A stretch of 64,000 nucleotides of DNA from Sinohyriopsis cumingii (Eukaryota; Mollusca; Bivalvia; Unionida; Unionidae). Both the position numbers and the translations under genes were made by a program. The stretch covers positions 106,547,602 to 106,611,601 of the forward strand of contig CM068826.1 of NCBI GenBank assembly GCA_028554795.2, in the 5' to 3' direction. How positions within the stretch are numbered: the first letter of the stretch is position 1; each line of letters opens with the position of its first letter. Below, piece after piece: positions 12,423-26,100 of the stretch. Below the pieces are notes generated by a model. The model was not told where the DNA came from and did not search any database. It was given only the letters and a program-made list of their open reading frames with translations.

Positions 12423-12843
12423 ATCTTCTTTCTCAGAAAAGTGTTCAGTATCTTAAGAAAGGTATTGAATATAGTATTGAATATATTGAAGTTTTTGCTA
12501 CATTTTTATGCTGTAACTGATAATACTGATGTTTGCTTCATCAGCTCAATTTGGATAGTGTTATGGCTCCTAAGAATTAATTATATCTTCAGCATAGTTA
12601 CAAGAACCATTCAAAATGTTCTTATGTAAAAACATTGTTTTTATTCATTTATTCTCATTATAAAGAGTTATGATCCCCAATTATTCATCTTCCTCACTTT
12701 ATATTCAGAATGGGAACATGACTTCAGATTGAGTAGAACTTTTTTAGGGAATATTGGACTTAGTTAGAGTTCTTGTGTTCTTTGCAATGTATCAATCACT
12801 CATAGTTCTACTTTCTAAGTTGTAAACTTTTTTAAAATTTTAG

Positions 12844-12911
12844 GAAACTGGAGTTGTCACCTGTGTATTGAAGAGTTCCATGGTGGCAAGAAACCTCCAG
12901 GCATGCAGTAG
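12844..12911 (+). CDS. DPF2: DPF/d4 family double PHD finger protein, terminal coding exon
   Basis: After an acceptor ending AAAATTTTAG this exon completes the split Gly codon and reads GNWSCHLCIEEFHGGKKPPGMQ, followed by TAG. CHLC supplies the last two zinc ligands of PHD2, so both fingers are complete across the three exons and the gene appears functional here. The tail after the finger is very short (about 13 residues) and differs from the longer basic tail typical of vertebrate DPF2. Either this is the true C-terminus or an alternative 3' exon exists downstream; transcripts would decide. Confidence 0.88.
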
Positions 12912-13455
12912 AAGTCAGAAAAGATGGGGAACAATGAATTTACCTAATTGTCACCAAACTAGTGTTGTTATTTCTAATAGACAAGAATCTTACACATGGT
13001 TTGTATAAATAGGTCATAAACACTCTCCCCATTTTCTACAAAATGTCTGAAAATGTACCTTAAGCAAAATGGCTGGCTGTGGGGAAACAGTGATGCAACT
13101 TGCAACTGACATTATGTTCTTCTAACCATAATATTTAGCTGCATACAGAGAACAGAACAAAAACCTAAATAATACCTTTTTTGGCACAGCAGAAAAATTG
13201 CATAATTAGTTATGCTAAACATTTTTATTGTTATGTGTTTTTTTTATGTGCATCAATAGTGCAAACTGAACTTTGCTTTCTCCTTGAGTCAAAGCCAATC
13301 TGGTTTATCATGGGCAATAACTCTGTCCATGTTGGTCTGCCACAGATTACTAATAACTACCAAGTATCTCATATTCATTGGCACATGGCTTACATTATTT
13401 CTACTAATGACAGTTTACAATTCTTGAGTTCTTGAAATCCAAAATAAAATAAATG
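12912..13455 (+). other. Probable 3' UTR of the DPF gene
   Basis: Sequence after the TAG stop has no coding signal. The first clustered AATAAA-type signals downstream are the overlapping AAAATAAAATAAATG at about 13441-13455, a plausible cleavage region. Further AATAAA motifs occur near 15340 and 17153, so a longer 3' UTR is possible. The extent is inferred from motifs only. Confidence 0.45.
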
Positions 13456-14109
13456 TAACCAAAATTTTAAGTTTTCTGCACTTGTCAGATAAGGTACCAC
13501 ACACTTCCAACATACTAAATCTTTTCATGTGACCCTTTCATCCTTTCATTTGTAGGAATGGAAAAATATAATTCTTCTTTTGATTTTATATTTAATTTAT
13601 AAATCAGAATTTGCTGACCAACAGAGGTGGTGCATTATATTGTATATAAAAGGGACAGCATTAAACTGTGTCAGTATTTTGAGTTATTACTCCATTGAAT
13701 GCATTATTTTGCATACTGAATACTTAGATATGCATAGAATGGCCAGATTTGAGTGAATTGATGCATGTATTTGTGCCTGTTGGTGAATTAATTTAAATTT
13801 CATTGTTAATTTTTAGCCATATTGATTGAAGATCAGAAGAGCTTTTGTGATGATTCATGCCCATCATCAGATTGTTAGCACTGGTTATCCTGTTTCTCTG
13901 ATACTACATGGAGTATGGTTATGAAACAATGCACATGTTTTCATCCTGTTGTCTAGCGACTCAGACATTCTGTATGGATGCAGTTATGGCCATCTTAAAA
14001 TTTTTGTTACCACTGCTCCTGAATAGATGATCACATCAGCATGGGTTGTTCAATGAAAAGAAAAAAACTGCATTAGATATATGTCTAGTCCCAATCTGAT
14101 TGCCAACAT

Positions 14110-14600
14110 GGCCACCATGGCCTCCAGACTGAGGTTCAATCCTCATGGGAATGTCTCGGGGTTAAGGACTACCCTAGAGGCAAATATCAGTTAGGTATAT
14201 GCGTTTGTCTGTCCTTGCCAAACAAGTATGTACATGGTTATCGGGTGGGAATCTTGAGAACCTTAAAGCTCTGTCCCATGGTCTGAAACCCTTGGGGATT
14301 AAGGATGGATCCCAGGACCAATGTCATTTGCTTGTATAAATATATCTTTTTGTGCCTGGTAAATGTATTTGGTTATATGGTTGGAATGACAATAGTTTCC
14401 ATCTTCAGGGGCTGAATTCCAGGGCTAGGGATGGACTCAGGAGTTAGTCAGTTGTGTGTATAAATTTGTTTTTTCATGCCCAGCATCTGTCACTACGGTT
14501 GTTGGGTGGAGATCTCAGTAGTTTCTATGTTGTAACTCAAAGGCTAAGTTCTTGGCAGGTAGGGTAATACCCCAGGACATCATCTTGGAGTTGTAATCTA
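14110..14600 (+). repeat. Degenerate tandem repeat, about 125-bp period
   Basis: Four weakly similar units each carry a block like GGGGATTAAGGATGGATCCCA or GGGCTAGGGATGGACTCAGG. Each is followed by TAAAT.TGTTTTT.TGCC and a GTTGTTGGGTGGAGA-like segment. Identity is low, so boundaries are approximate. Confidence 0.5.
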
Positions 14601-15043
14601 AGAGAGGCTGCAGCTTCATGAGCTTGTGTAATTTATTACTTTGTAATCAATTACAATTCATTGGTTTGCCAGCACCTTCTTTCTGCCAGGTACTAGTAAC
14701 AGCCCATGTTTTAGGCAAATGTGTTTACTGATTGTACCATTTAGTTTCAGTGATATGTCCATTAATGTTAGTTAAAATTAATTAAGTTGATACATATATG
14801 CCCATTTGTATGAAGTAGATGTGTCCATCTACCTATGTTTATGATTTCAAAGAAGACTACATTAAGGTGCAAGTGATGCTATAAACAACGAAAATTAGGA
14901 AACTGGCGTAAAAGTACTTTGGTTTGAATAGGTCATCATTACAAAATTACATTTGCTATCTAAACAGTTTGTCACTGAATCAAATTTACATGTCAGTAAT
15001 GTCACCATCATATATGTCAAGATCTGGGCACTGATGAGGATAT

Positions 15044-15298
15044 GCCTAGTGCATTATGCTTTTATAAATGCCAAATGCTTATTCAAATTGCATTAGGGCA
15101 AAAGAAGTGTAATGATGCCTCAACATATGCCTGGTACATTATGCTTTTATAAATGCCAAATGCTTATTCAAATTGCATTAGGGCAAAAGAAGTGTAATGA
15201 TGCCTCAACATATGCCTGGTACATTATGCTTTTATAAATGCCAAATGTTTATTCAAATTGCATTAGGGTTAAAGAAGTGTAATGATGCCTCAGCATAT
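15044..15298 (+). repeat. 85-bp tandem repeat, three copies
   Basis: GCCTGGTACATTATGCTTTT and AATTGCATTAGGG recur exactly 85 bases apart (15044, 15129, 15214), with a few substitutions in the first and third copies. Confidence 0.93.
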
Positions 15299-18200
15299 GC
15301 ATATGTAGTTCTGATGTACAAGTCTGATGTTTACTGAAATAAACCTGTGATCATATTTCCTCTAGTATTGAGTAGAGATCATTAACCTTGGTGGTGGTGT
15401 TACTGATACCCGAGGCTATGAAAGCAAAGAAGCCTGCACTGAAATAGAAATTTAATAGATCCAGACTGGGTTTTGAAATAGAAATTTAATAGATCCAGAC
15501 TGGATTTTGGCAGACACAGCTTACAAATCTCAATGCTGGCCCTGGATGATACCTCTATTGTAATTTTTTTAATTCATTGTCATTGTAATCATGGCATCAT
15601 TTTTATGACATTTTGTAATAAGTACTTCAACAGCATACTGTGATTAGTAGGCCCATTTGTAATAAATGCTGCTTGAGTTGATATGAAAAGGTGTTTACTC
15701 TGACACTGTATTTTATCCATGCATATGTACATTTGGGGATCCATGTTGGGTATTGAGCACTTGTCTACAGAAAAAAGTAATTTTGATCAGATCTTTTTTT
15801 TTTCTGGATTGTTCTTCTGTTTAAAATATTATGTTCCTCAGACATTCAAACTTTATATCAACCAAACTTGTTTATCCAGACTTCTGTTTTTTAAAATATT
15901 TTTGCGTTTCTAGAAGAGCCATAGCAACAGGCTTCTTCTTTATATGTATATGGAAATGCATAAAAGTAAGTTTCCATACAGTTAAGTATTTATGTATTCA
16001 GGAGACACAAACGCGTGTAAATAACTCGTCCAGTAACACATCTAAGTACAGTCATAATAGATGATCTTTGTATTTCATCAGATTAGTATGGGCATAATGA
16101 ATGTTTTGACGCAAGACTGAACTTAAAGGTTCCAGTTCATTTTCATGATCTTTCACAGTTATTTATTGTCATAAATTATCAGTTTTTTAGATACTTACTC
16201 CAAAGTTCTTTCTTTGAAGTTTCTGTATACCTTCCCAGTGAAATGAGGTTCAGATTCTTAATTTATTCCGATGGTAGTTATATGGGTTTTGCATTTCCAC
16301 ATTACATATATTTAACAACAAGAAACATAATTAACATATTGTTTAGGGTAACTCTGTTATTCAGTCTGTAATTATACTCTTGTTTATAGTACATGCAGTT
16401 GATAAATCTTCTGCTTAAAAACATTTTTAAGGGTAGAATTGTAGAGTACAGATATTTTTCAATTATCCTTGCATTTATGTGTAATTATTTCTAATTTATC
16501 TCACTGCTAATTTCATTACCATGTCCTTAATATTGTTTTCTTTTCATGAAGTACTCAGAAAAAATTCTTTTATTATTTGCTTAAAAAGTAGAATCAGTAG
16601 TTTTGGATGCAGAAATCTTGATGATGCCATCTTCTCATGAAGTATTCTGGAAGTACTTTCAATTTTTGTCAAGTCTAGTTAAAGTGGAGTTGACAATTTT
16701 GAAAAAAGTAAGAAGAAATGCTGAACATATGTTTATCACAGTAAGGAAGAAAACTTGTGAAAATGTTTGTGTGGAATTGTCTGTGCGACATCTTATAGAC
16801 GCATAATATGCAAGTGTTTATGTGTTTTTTCATATAGCTCTGTATTGTGTAAAATCATGAGTATTCAGTTGTTCTCATTCCTTGAAAATAAATCTTTGGT
16901 ACAGAATATTGGAGTAGTATGTCTGGTACAGAATATTGGAGCAATATATTTGCAGGAGAATTACTGCATATTTTTGCCTCTATATATTGCCAGACAAAAA
17001 TATTTGATAATCTGAACATCATTATATCAGGTTCATTACTAAAATGTCATCAGGTTTTTATATAATTTATGTCTTTTTTTCTATGTGACATTGCAAATGT
17101 TTTCTTTGAAATTGTCCACATAAATATGCAGTACTTGTATATGAGATATGGAATAAAGGCCTGTATAAATGACAGCGTTGAATTTATTCAGTCGTGTGCA
17201 TTTGTATTTTCAATTCTGTGACTAGAAGACGCAAATCCTGGAACAGGGAGTCTTTAAACTGTTGTGTGAGTGGACTACATAATGCTTTCAATACCCAGCA
17301 ATTTGCAAAAGCAAACCAGGTTTTCTTAACTGGTATATTTATACTGTTCAGCTCATTATTGTCACTGTTATTTATAATTACATGAAATTAATATTTAAAT
17401 GATGGAAACGATTAAATGATATTTTAATGAACAAGAAGTACAGAAAGCAAAACAACTGATGTTAGAATTGAAAAACTAAAAAATCCAGATCATAAAAAGG
17501 AACCAGTATTTGTTGCATAGAATAGCTATGGAACATAATTTTATTTGTGGGTTACTCATTGAAGATACTCAGATATTAAAACAACCTTGCTGTAACCTAC
17601 AATAACGTTTAGTAACCTTAATTTATTTACATATTATTTAGATTTCTGTTACACGAAAATATTATAAAAGGTCTTACCGTTTTCCATTTTTAGTTTTTTT
17701 CTTCTTCTTCTTCAAATTGTTCCTTCTTTGGTTGTGTCTTATTAATATAAAAAAATGTGTAGAAGGTTTGCTACACTGTCAGAACCTATAACATTGTGTC
17801 CTTTGAAAGATACATCATCATCACCTGTAATATATTGATGATGTAAATTTCTTTGAAAAATATATAGATAGAAATTTTATGTTTTACAAAAGTCCATCAG
17901 GGGCAAAATCCATTATTGGTCCTATTTTTTATTTCCAAATAAGAAATCTCTATTTTCCAAATCTTCCAAACCATACTATAATAAGCTTGAGTTGTATTAT
18001 TTATAATTTGTTGGTTCATCTCTTTGCAACTCTTTTAATAAGAAATTCTCCAAAATCGATATAGAAAAAGATGAGCAGGCTAACTGTTTTAATATTTCTT
18101 TAGTATGTTTACAATTTCGAATAAATCTTTGTAAAATGCTTTGAAAATACATTATTCATACCTCTCTGAAACGCGTACATAATATTAATGAAGATATACA

Positions 18201-20425
18201 TGTGCACTCCAATGTGGCAGTTTTAAACCTATCATTTGTAAGCCCTATAAAACAAAAAGTGCACTTCAGACCCCCCTCAGAAAATGATCACCGATTGTTT
18301 TAGAGTTGGTTTAGAGGGTCTTTTTTATATCTACTTGTGAGCAGATTGTGTTTCTGCAAGATCTGGGATATTAAGCAGTTTCACATTGTAGGTTTTGCAT
18401 GGCTTTCAGTGTTGGAAGGAGAAGATCCAAAAAGATGATTCAGTGTATTTCAAAGTTTTTAGTACAGCTGTAATTTCTGCTGTGAAGTGGAGGATTCATT
18501 CAGTAACAGACTATGTATGGTACTATTGCAAAGGCTTCTCAAACCTCGTCATTTTATAGTGGTGTATAGCCATGATAGAATGCTGTTTTCAATGAATTTA
18601 CACTGAAAAAGGTGAGTATCTGTTGAGGACTTTTTGTACTTGCGAAAATCAGACACTATTTTGGGGGGATATTAATAACCAAGGTGGTGGTTTTAGAAAA
18701 TAGAATTTTGCAACATTAATTTTTGTTGTTTCTCTGTGTACATGAATTAGCTGGCCAAGAGGTGAAATGAAATATGATTTCTTAGTGTAACAGGTTTGGT
18801 GTTTGATCCTAAAGACTACATTATATTCTGGATTAGATTACTCGTGATGTTTATTGATTGTTCGTTTGCTTCAACACAGAGACTTCTAAAGGGGAACTTG
18901 TAAATGCACTCAAAGTCGGAGTCCCTAACATAATATTGGATAAAGCATCTGCAAGTTTAGGTCTTAAGATCTGTACAACCAAGGCAAGACCTTCTGATTT
19001 GCAACCCTTATCTGTGTTTGCCACGACCTGTATTAAATCCATTGCTTTTTTATTTTATTTTTTTTTTAAATTGTCCCTCATGTATCTAATATGTCGAAGG
19101 AAAGTTTGTTTACTCTAGAAGATAAGTCCTGAAACATTGGTATCCTCTCCAACTGGAATGATTGAGTTTTTTTGTCAATCTGAATCCAGTGTAATCAGTA
19201 GAAGTACAAATAAAGAGTTCTCGAAAAGTTATGCTCGTTTTTTTCTGTCCATTTTTAAACTCCGTTTAGGCGTATATGTAACTGACGTACAATAGAATGC
19301 ATACTCACTGATCTATAACAGAAAAAAATGTCGAAATAATTATCCTCTAATTCCAGCATTAAAGCATTTCACTGTGAAGAGAATTTTCATGTTGAATAGA
19401 GTGACTAATAATTACATTGCCTTGAGGTATATCCATTTATAGTCCAGTCGATCAGCCCCACCCCTTCAAAAAGCATTGTGCAGTAAGCCTGTAACAAGAT
19501 TTAAACAAACCCCCAAAATATTAAACAACTCAAATCCGAGCATGGGAGCCTTCTTCTTCCCATGATTCTATTTGCATAATTTTAATGGTTCGTCCCTTTA
19601 ATTTGGACTTGACTCCCCACCAAAATAAAAAGTCCATGCTCCAAACCTGATTTGATACTGATGGACGACCTCAAATCATCTGTCTTATTAAGATAGCGAG
19701 GATGGGGTCTGCTTTATCAATCTAGTCCATATTCTGATTTGAGATTTCAAATTCATTGTTGAGTGTACACATTAGTTTACCCCAGAATCAAGTGCCTGTG
19801 GTTGAAAAAATGGCAATGATATGCTCATAGTTTAAGAAAGCTTCCCAAATAGTGCTTTGACGTTAAAATTTTAATGTACATAAAATAAATCCCTCAATTC
19901 AGAGCTGAATAAAATGAATGAACAAACATCCTTTCGCCAAAAATAAACAAAAATGTTGACAGCAATCTATTTTTGATAAAGTTAATACATGTATTTGCAT
20001 TGTACTGGAAGAATGTCCAAGGTGAGTAAATCTTACTGGAATACATTTATTCAGATCTTATAAAACTTTGGAGGGTCATGATTTAAAAAATATTTTGACA
20101 TGGAAGAAACAAATTGACCATAATTAGATAGCTACTGAAAGATATAACGAACATATATGATCTTCAAAAACAGACGTTGCACAGTAAAGTGGATGTTTTT
20201 GAAAACGTGGCGAAGACAAAGAAATATATGGAAGACTGACACTGTGCAATGACATCTGTAAAGGTTACAGAGAGATCGTAATAATGAAATACACAAAAAT
20301 AATCAAAAGATTAAAAAACTAATGTTTCATTTCAAAGCAAAAGTTAGTGACCTGAATAACTAGTTAATGACACTCTTTAACAGCCACTCTGAGCTGCAGA
20401 AGAAGAATGATTAAACAGTTAACTA

Positions 20426-20810
20426 ACAAGACAAGGAAGACGGAAGGGCAAAATAAATGTAATGGAACTCTATGAACATAACTTACAACAAGACAAGGGA
20501 GACGGAATGGCAAAATAAATGTAATGGAACTCTATGAACATAACTTACAATTTATGTATTGCTGACTTGAGGGAAAAGATGAAAACATCGCTAAATTTTT
20601 TACAGACATCATCTAATAAGGTGGACAAATCTAAAAGCACAGACAAAAGGAATGTTGTTGGAGACGTTGCAAGTAATACTGTTAGTATTCGCAAAAAAGG
20701 TGGAAGGATAGAACGAGCGATAAACGATTTCAATGACTTGTAACAAATGTTGACATAATGGATAAAATGAGCGATAAAACGATTTCAGTGACTTGCAACA
20801 AACGTTTAAA
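20426..20810 (+). repeat. Local direct duplications (62 bp and about 60 bp)
   Basis: A 62-bp segment beginning ACAAGACAAGG and containing AAATAAATGTAATGGAACTC occurs twice at 20426-20549. A second diverged duplication (GAGCGATAAACGATTTC, GTGACTTGCAACAAA) lies at 20712-20810. A 69-codon frame between them (20534-20743) has no recognised motif. Confidence 0.75.
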
Positions 20811-21897
20811 ACAGACAGTTGCAGTTAAAACTAAATTAAAGAAAATTCATGCTTTAGAAATGATTATTTTAAACAGAAACAAGTGAAAACAGAAGCATTC
20901 AAAACTGATTTCAACACAAAAATGGGTATACAGGTCTTAGGGTATTCCTATTGATGAACAAACAAATCAATAATACTTTATCAAGGATCTGGAAGAGAAA
21001 CTAAAACGATGACTGGATGTATCATGCGTTACAACATTCAAATTAGTGAGAGATGCCCAGATGTTATAAATTTAAATGCTAATTTTTTTTTGTGCAGACA
21101 GAAGGTGCTTATATTCAAATCTTTAAAAAGAGTTTTGAACGTCCAATATTTTTAAAACTGAAATTTACCTCAAGGAATAAGTTAACACTTATGGATTTAA
21201 ATGCTCCATTACCTTTTGCTGAATACAAGTTATTATATCAATATGTTAAAGATCAGGCACAACATATATACTGAACCACAACATATATACTGAACCATTA
21301 AGAGTTATGTTTTTATACAGATTTTCACATAGGCTTAGCAAAAAATTTTTATCTCTTACACTGTCATGGAGAAACAAGGCTTCATTCAAGGTGCAAGGAA
21401 AGACCATATGCATGGTCATTTCAGAAGCATACAAAAATGTCTTAATCCGTCACATCATTGCATCACATAAACTTATACAAATATTTTCCTGAGATAAACA
21501 TTCCATGTTTGCACACCAAAGCTAAGTCCATATATTATGATAACATTAGGCAGTTTCTTTATGTCGTGTGATATGGATAACAAATGAGATGCTGACAATG
21601 TCAAAAAATACTTCGGTAGAATACTGGTTAAAGACATTATCATATCTTACGAAAGCGATGATCGTTTTAAGTTCAGTAACTACAATATCTTCCGGACATA
21701 CAAAAATTGGACTGATTTTAACTTTTGATTCATTTCAAGCATTCAATGCATCCCCACTTTATTCTTGTCAACATTTGGTTGTAAAAAGCATGACATTTTT
21801 TCAACATTCCTTGTTTCGTTCTTGTCGTTTACGTAATAAAGGGTATTGCTTGTGTTACTTCATCTGAAATATTTCAGTAGCTAACACCAGAAACTTC

Positions 21898-21988
<91 letters not shown>

Positions 21989-22860
21989 AATAATAAAGTG
22001 TGTATGATTATATATATGCATGTCCATTTATTGTCGACAAAGGCTGACTTTAGGAAAGAACAATCCGTGTTCGTTCGCTTAAGCCAAAACGTTGTCAAAA
22101 TAGCGAAGCCAAAACCTAAACACGATATACTTAATTCTTTTTTGTTTTCAACTCGTACCCTTTCCTGATAGTTGTTTTAGTATCTCATTCTCTCTAATGT
22201 TCTTCCTTTCTCAAAAAGAGTTGTTTCAATCGACTTTTGTATATATTTTTCGTATTACATTATGAATGATAGCCCTCAATTTAAAACAAATCATCAATAT
22301 TGTTGAGCTTTCTAATAGCATTATGTTCTAATAATTCATTGTAAATCAATTTTTCATTAATAGCTTATGCGACAACACCTATTAGCATTGCATTAACACA
22401 AGCAAACGGTACAGGAGCAATTTTGCCTTTAACTTATTCCCGTGAAACCAACTCACATATACCAGCAGAAACTGATTCCATCCCTGCCTCCACGCAATTC
22501 AAAACTTTATATCCTAATTTGTATTTATTTATATTACCTTTACAGTTGTCGATCGCTCTAATCAAATAATTTTTAATCTTAATTTCGAAAGTCTCAAGTT
22601 GATTCCCTTGTCCACAATGACTTACAATGGTTCTATGTCTGATAGTGGCTTTATCCATAGTGGACATGGTTTGTCTGTAACAGTGTAACACTTGGTTTCT
22701 TTTGATCCATAGCTCTGCTTTTTATATCAAGGAAACTGACAGATTATATATAAATCTTGCTGCGTTTTTATATAAAAAATCTGGATAATTTTTTGCTGTT
22801 GTTGGTTTGTTGTTTCTTTACGTATGTGTAGGAGACTTACTGACAGTGGATGTTGCACTA
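20811..22860. other. Unassigned AT-rich DNA with a long AT microsatellite
   Basis: The block includes a pure (AT)n tract at 21902-21986. Frames at 21092-21274, 21307-21492, 21568-21867 and 22434-22691 show no conserved residues or domain pattern. A small direct repeat ACAACATATATACTGAACCA occurs at about 21258 and 21278. No gene is supported. Confidence 0.55.
21902..21986 (+). repeat. (AT)n microsatellite
   Basis: About 42 uninterrupted AT units. Confidence 0.97.
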
Positions 22861-22865
22861 TACAC

Positions 22866-23152
22866 ACGCGCACGCTCCGCGTCCATACTCTGCTTGAAAA
22901 GGGCACAGGCGTATGCACCACATCCGTACTCAACCTGAAAAGGGTTTATGCCTACGCTCCATGTTCGTACGCTGCCTGCAAAGATCACACGCGAACATTC
23001 CACGTTCGTATTCCACCTCGAAAGGGCACAGCCGTACGCTCCGCGTCCGTACTCTGCCTGAAAAGGACACAGTCGTACGCTCCCCGTCCGTACTCTGCCT
23101 GAAAATGGCACAGGCATAAGCTCTCCGCCCGTACTCTGCCTAAAAGGGCACA
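22866..23152 (+). repeat. 41-bp GC-rich minisatellite, about seven copies
   Basis: The unit is CGCTCCGCGTCCGTACTCTG plus CCTGAAAAGGGCACAGTCGTA, with diverged first copies. It is markedly richer in G+C and CpG than the surrounding DNA. Both strands stay open through parts of it because stop codons are rare in the unit. The 41-bp period shifts frame each copy, so a coding role is unlikely. Confidence 0.93.
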
Positions 23153-26100
23153 GTAAATATTTGCTTTGGCAAACCTTTTATTGAAGACAAATTTTGACTG
23201 TAAAAATTCTTTCAGGTAGTCAGTCATTGGCTAAAAGAAAGTGGAATAATTTGCATTACAATTTCTTCAAAATCCGTGCTTGATAGTAGAACGTTTGTAA
23301 ACCTCAATATTTTTTTTTACAAGAAAACACTCTACACAGCAGCATGAGCAGAGCTGAATGTTTAGTGGTAAATTATGTTAATATTTTGTTTGGTTTCAAT
23401 TGACATTTCTCTACTGATAAATGCTATTTATTAGCACAACAAAATGTAAAGCATTTTAGCAACTTAAGTTTGACTGTGTCTTTAGCGGACGTTGCTTTAG
23501 CACGGTTTTCCTTTTGAAGATAGTTTTATTAATCTTGTCTGGTAAAAGTTCTCTTCCTCCACCCCATAAAATATGGGACGAAGCAAACGGAAAGTTTCCT
23601 AGGGTAAGTTTACTTTACGGATTGATGGTTAAAAGTATGCATTGGAAAAGCTTAAAATACAGAAGCTTCTATGGGCGTATCACAGACGTCTCGCCTACTT
23701 AAGACAATACCAACACCATCACTGCCAGAAAGAAAAGAAAACATTTTTCTAGATTTACCACTGTTGTGATTGCAGCATCTTGTGATGATTTAAATTCTTG
23801 TTTTTCTTTCTCTGAAGACTGCTCTGTGATTTTTTAAACTTCCTGTAAACGCTTCTGACAAGTTAAACTCGACGATGGTCTTTTGGATTTCGTGAAGTAA
23901 ATCTCAGGTTCTTTGGCGAACGTGTTTCCATTTTGATTTTTACGTTGTTTTCGTTCCATTATTTGTGCAGAAGTTCAGCATTATAAACACAAAGCGGTTC
24001 GAAGGTGATAAAGATGTCCAATGTAAGCTGACTTCCAGTGTTACGTTGAATAGCGAAAAATAATTTAAAATTAATTGGGAAAAACATTAAATGATGGATT
24101 CCAAGTCGTGCTGAAAACAGAAAGACATAAAAAGTTGCGCACAACCAAAAACAGAAAGGTATGAAGAAATAAAACTACTACTTAAAATAAAAAGTTAAGA
24201 AAATGGGATGCTGAAAACAGAGAACGGTTAGAAAAATGCATAAATGAACACACACACACACACACAACAAAGAAAAGAAAAATACAAACAACACAATGAT
24301 GAAAATGTATGATCAATTCAAATCGAGTCATATCTTTACCTGCACTGAGACAAAACTTAAAAAGTGATACTGAAAATGTTAGGTCTACTGTCAATTCACT
24401 TCCACCGAAGGTAGATAAACTTCACAAAACTTGAACTGCTAGTGAAAACGAAACTTGAAATGCTAGTGAAAACAAAACTTGAAATGAAAACGAAAAGTTG
24501 AAACCTGTAAAGTACGAATAGTCTTTTATTTCACCCCTGACATAAACCTAAGTTCAGAACACCGAACTTTGTACGGTAAGGGAGCGCTCTACAGATATGA
24601 CGAACTTCTGAGGGAGTGACAGGTATAAGGTGAAGATGTTTGCATTTGCAATGGATAGAATGTTGGCATACCTCTATGTTATTTTCATGTGATGTGGCTG
24701 AAATGGTTTTGGATATTGTACTTGTGGAAATTATACATGATAGAAACACGCAGCTAACAAATTGGCTTCTCCCATGTGCTCGATACATCAGCCTGAATTA
24801 GTCTAAACGATACTATTGTATATTTAATTTGTATTGTTTGTTGGCTTTTCTCAATAATTATATGTTATGTATATCTGTCTTTTACCAATGGAATCCACTT
24901 GGAACTTCATACATTTAGACTTGTGATAGAACGTTTAGGACAGTTTGGATTTAAGTCAAAATACTGAGTTCTTTTTAAATTTTCACTTTGTATAAATTAT
25001 TTGTTGAATTTTAAAGAGTTAGTTGGTTTTCGCTTTTTCTGTTACCTAGTTTAAGACCATAGAGTCGTAACACTGTCTTGAGCAGTTATAAAAATACGGT
25101 AATAAAATTTGCCAGACTAGACAACACAGCTTCTGAAAGTGGAATGAATGAGTTACAAAATACAATTTACCGCTTAAGTCCAGAAGTGAAAACAGTCAAG
25201 CTGATCTGGCAGTCTTTTGGAAGTCTCACATCTGATGCAAGGCCAAGCTGTATATTCTATAACTCAAATTATACCATTTAATCATACCCAAATATAAACG
25301 GATTAAAAAGTTATTTGTAAAATGCCTAAGACAGACAGTGTCTTGTTTTAAACAAGCAGTATAAACAGTCAGGAGAACATGGGATTTTTTTTCTTTAAAA
25401 AGGTAAACCCACTGAAAAATACAAAACTGTAGAGTGCCACCATAATCGTGTTCTCCCCTTTTTATTTTTTTTTTAATTTTTTTTATTTTTTTTTTATTTT
25501 ATTTTTTTTTGTAATAAATCAGAAAAACCTCGGATTTTCCCGTCAAGTTGAGAATGAAACCTAGGATTAATTCGTCGCCATTGAGAACTATATTCTGAAC
25601 TAACTTTGTCGAAATGGAACAGTACGACGGCAGAGAGAGAGATACAATCACAATAGGAACAGTTTTTTGGTGCTTTGCTTTGGTAACATATGCAGTGCAC
25701 ACCGCTAGAGGCGATTCGCCAAGCACATCAAATGCATATGTATTCCTACAAAACACTTCCGAGGTTATTTTCACATGTCCGAAATGGGCGAGCGATGGTC
25801 TGATTGTTGTGTTAAGAATTATTATAGGCAAACTTCATACGTTCTGTGTTTTTCAGAACCTGTCACGCCTTTCTAGGCATTATGGGATTCCAGATTCCAT
25901 GCAAGATTTACTTACCTCCGACAATGAAAATCTTAACGTTTAAAACTACGCACCTCTGAAACTGAAGATTGACAAAGGAAGTGCTCAAAAAAGAACAGGC
26001 AATGAACACGCTTGGCACAAAAAACATGCTAACACATTCCTTTTACAAAGAATTATGTTTAGTTTAAACTCAAAAAACAGATATATGAGTGATCTTAGCA

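Larger units (their letters stand above)
8203..12843 (+). other. DPF intron (4.9 kb including the minisatellite)
   Basis: Intron between the PHD2 exon and the terminal exon. It contains a broken hAT transposase, a 167-bp tandem duplication, a 26-bp minisatellite and a TA microsatellite, all listed separately. There is also a diverged direct duplication of about 195 bp at 9208-9560, where each copy begins TTGCATG(C/T)ACTTTCCTAACA and contains TATAGCAGCTGT. No host exon other than the flanking ones is seen. Confidence 0.7.
13456..20425. other. Non-genic AT-rich stretch downstream of DPF
   Basis: No conserved protein signature is seen on either strand. The content is: a 'ATGGCCATCTTAAAATTTTT' type module at about 13985 like those in 2.7-5.0 kb; a degenerate array with period roughly 120-130 bases at 14110-14600; the 85-bp array at 15044-15298; and a direct repeat of about 34 bases (GAAATAGAAATTTAATAGAT) at 15440 and 15474. 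Short frames such as 16603-16806 and 18858-19118 lack motifs. Part of the 5' portion may be an extended DPF 3' UTR. Confidence 0.6.

Noticed and set aside
12314..12629. Frames with long IYIYIY runs (also at 21901-22098 and 45128-45463)
   Set aside because: Translations of TA microsatellites.
22818..23119. Overlapping frames on both strands with repeated text such as GRVRTGSVR
   Set aside because: Produced by the 41-bp minisatellite. The period is not divisible by three and no frame is conserved.
25614..25943. 109-codon plus-strand frame overlapping a 110-codon minus-strand frame
   Set aside because: Neither strand shows a recognisable motif. Mutual overlap suggests chance openness.
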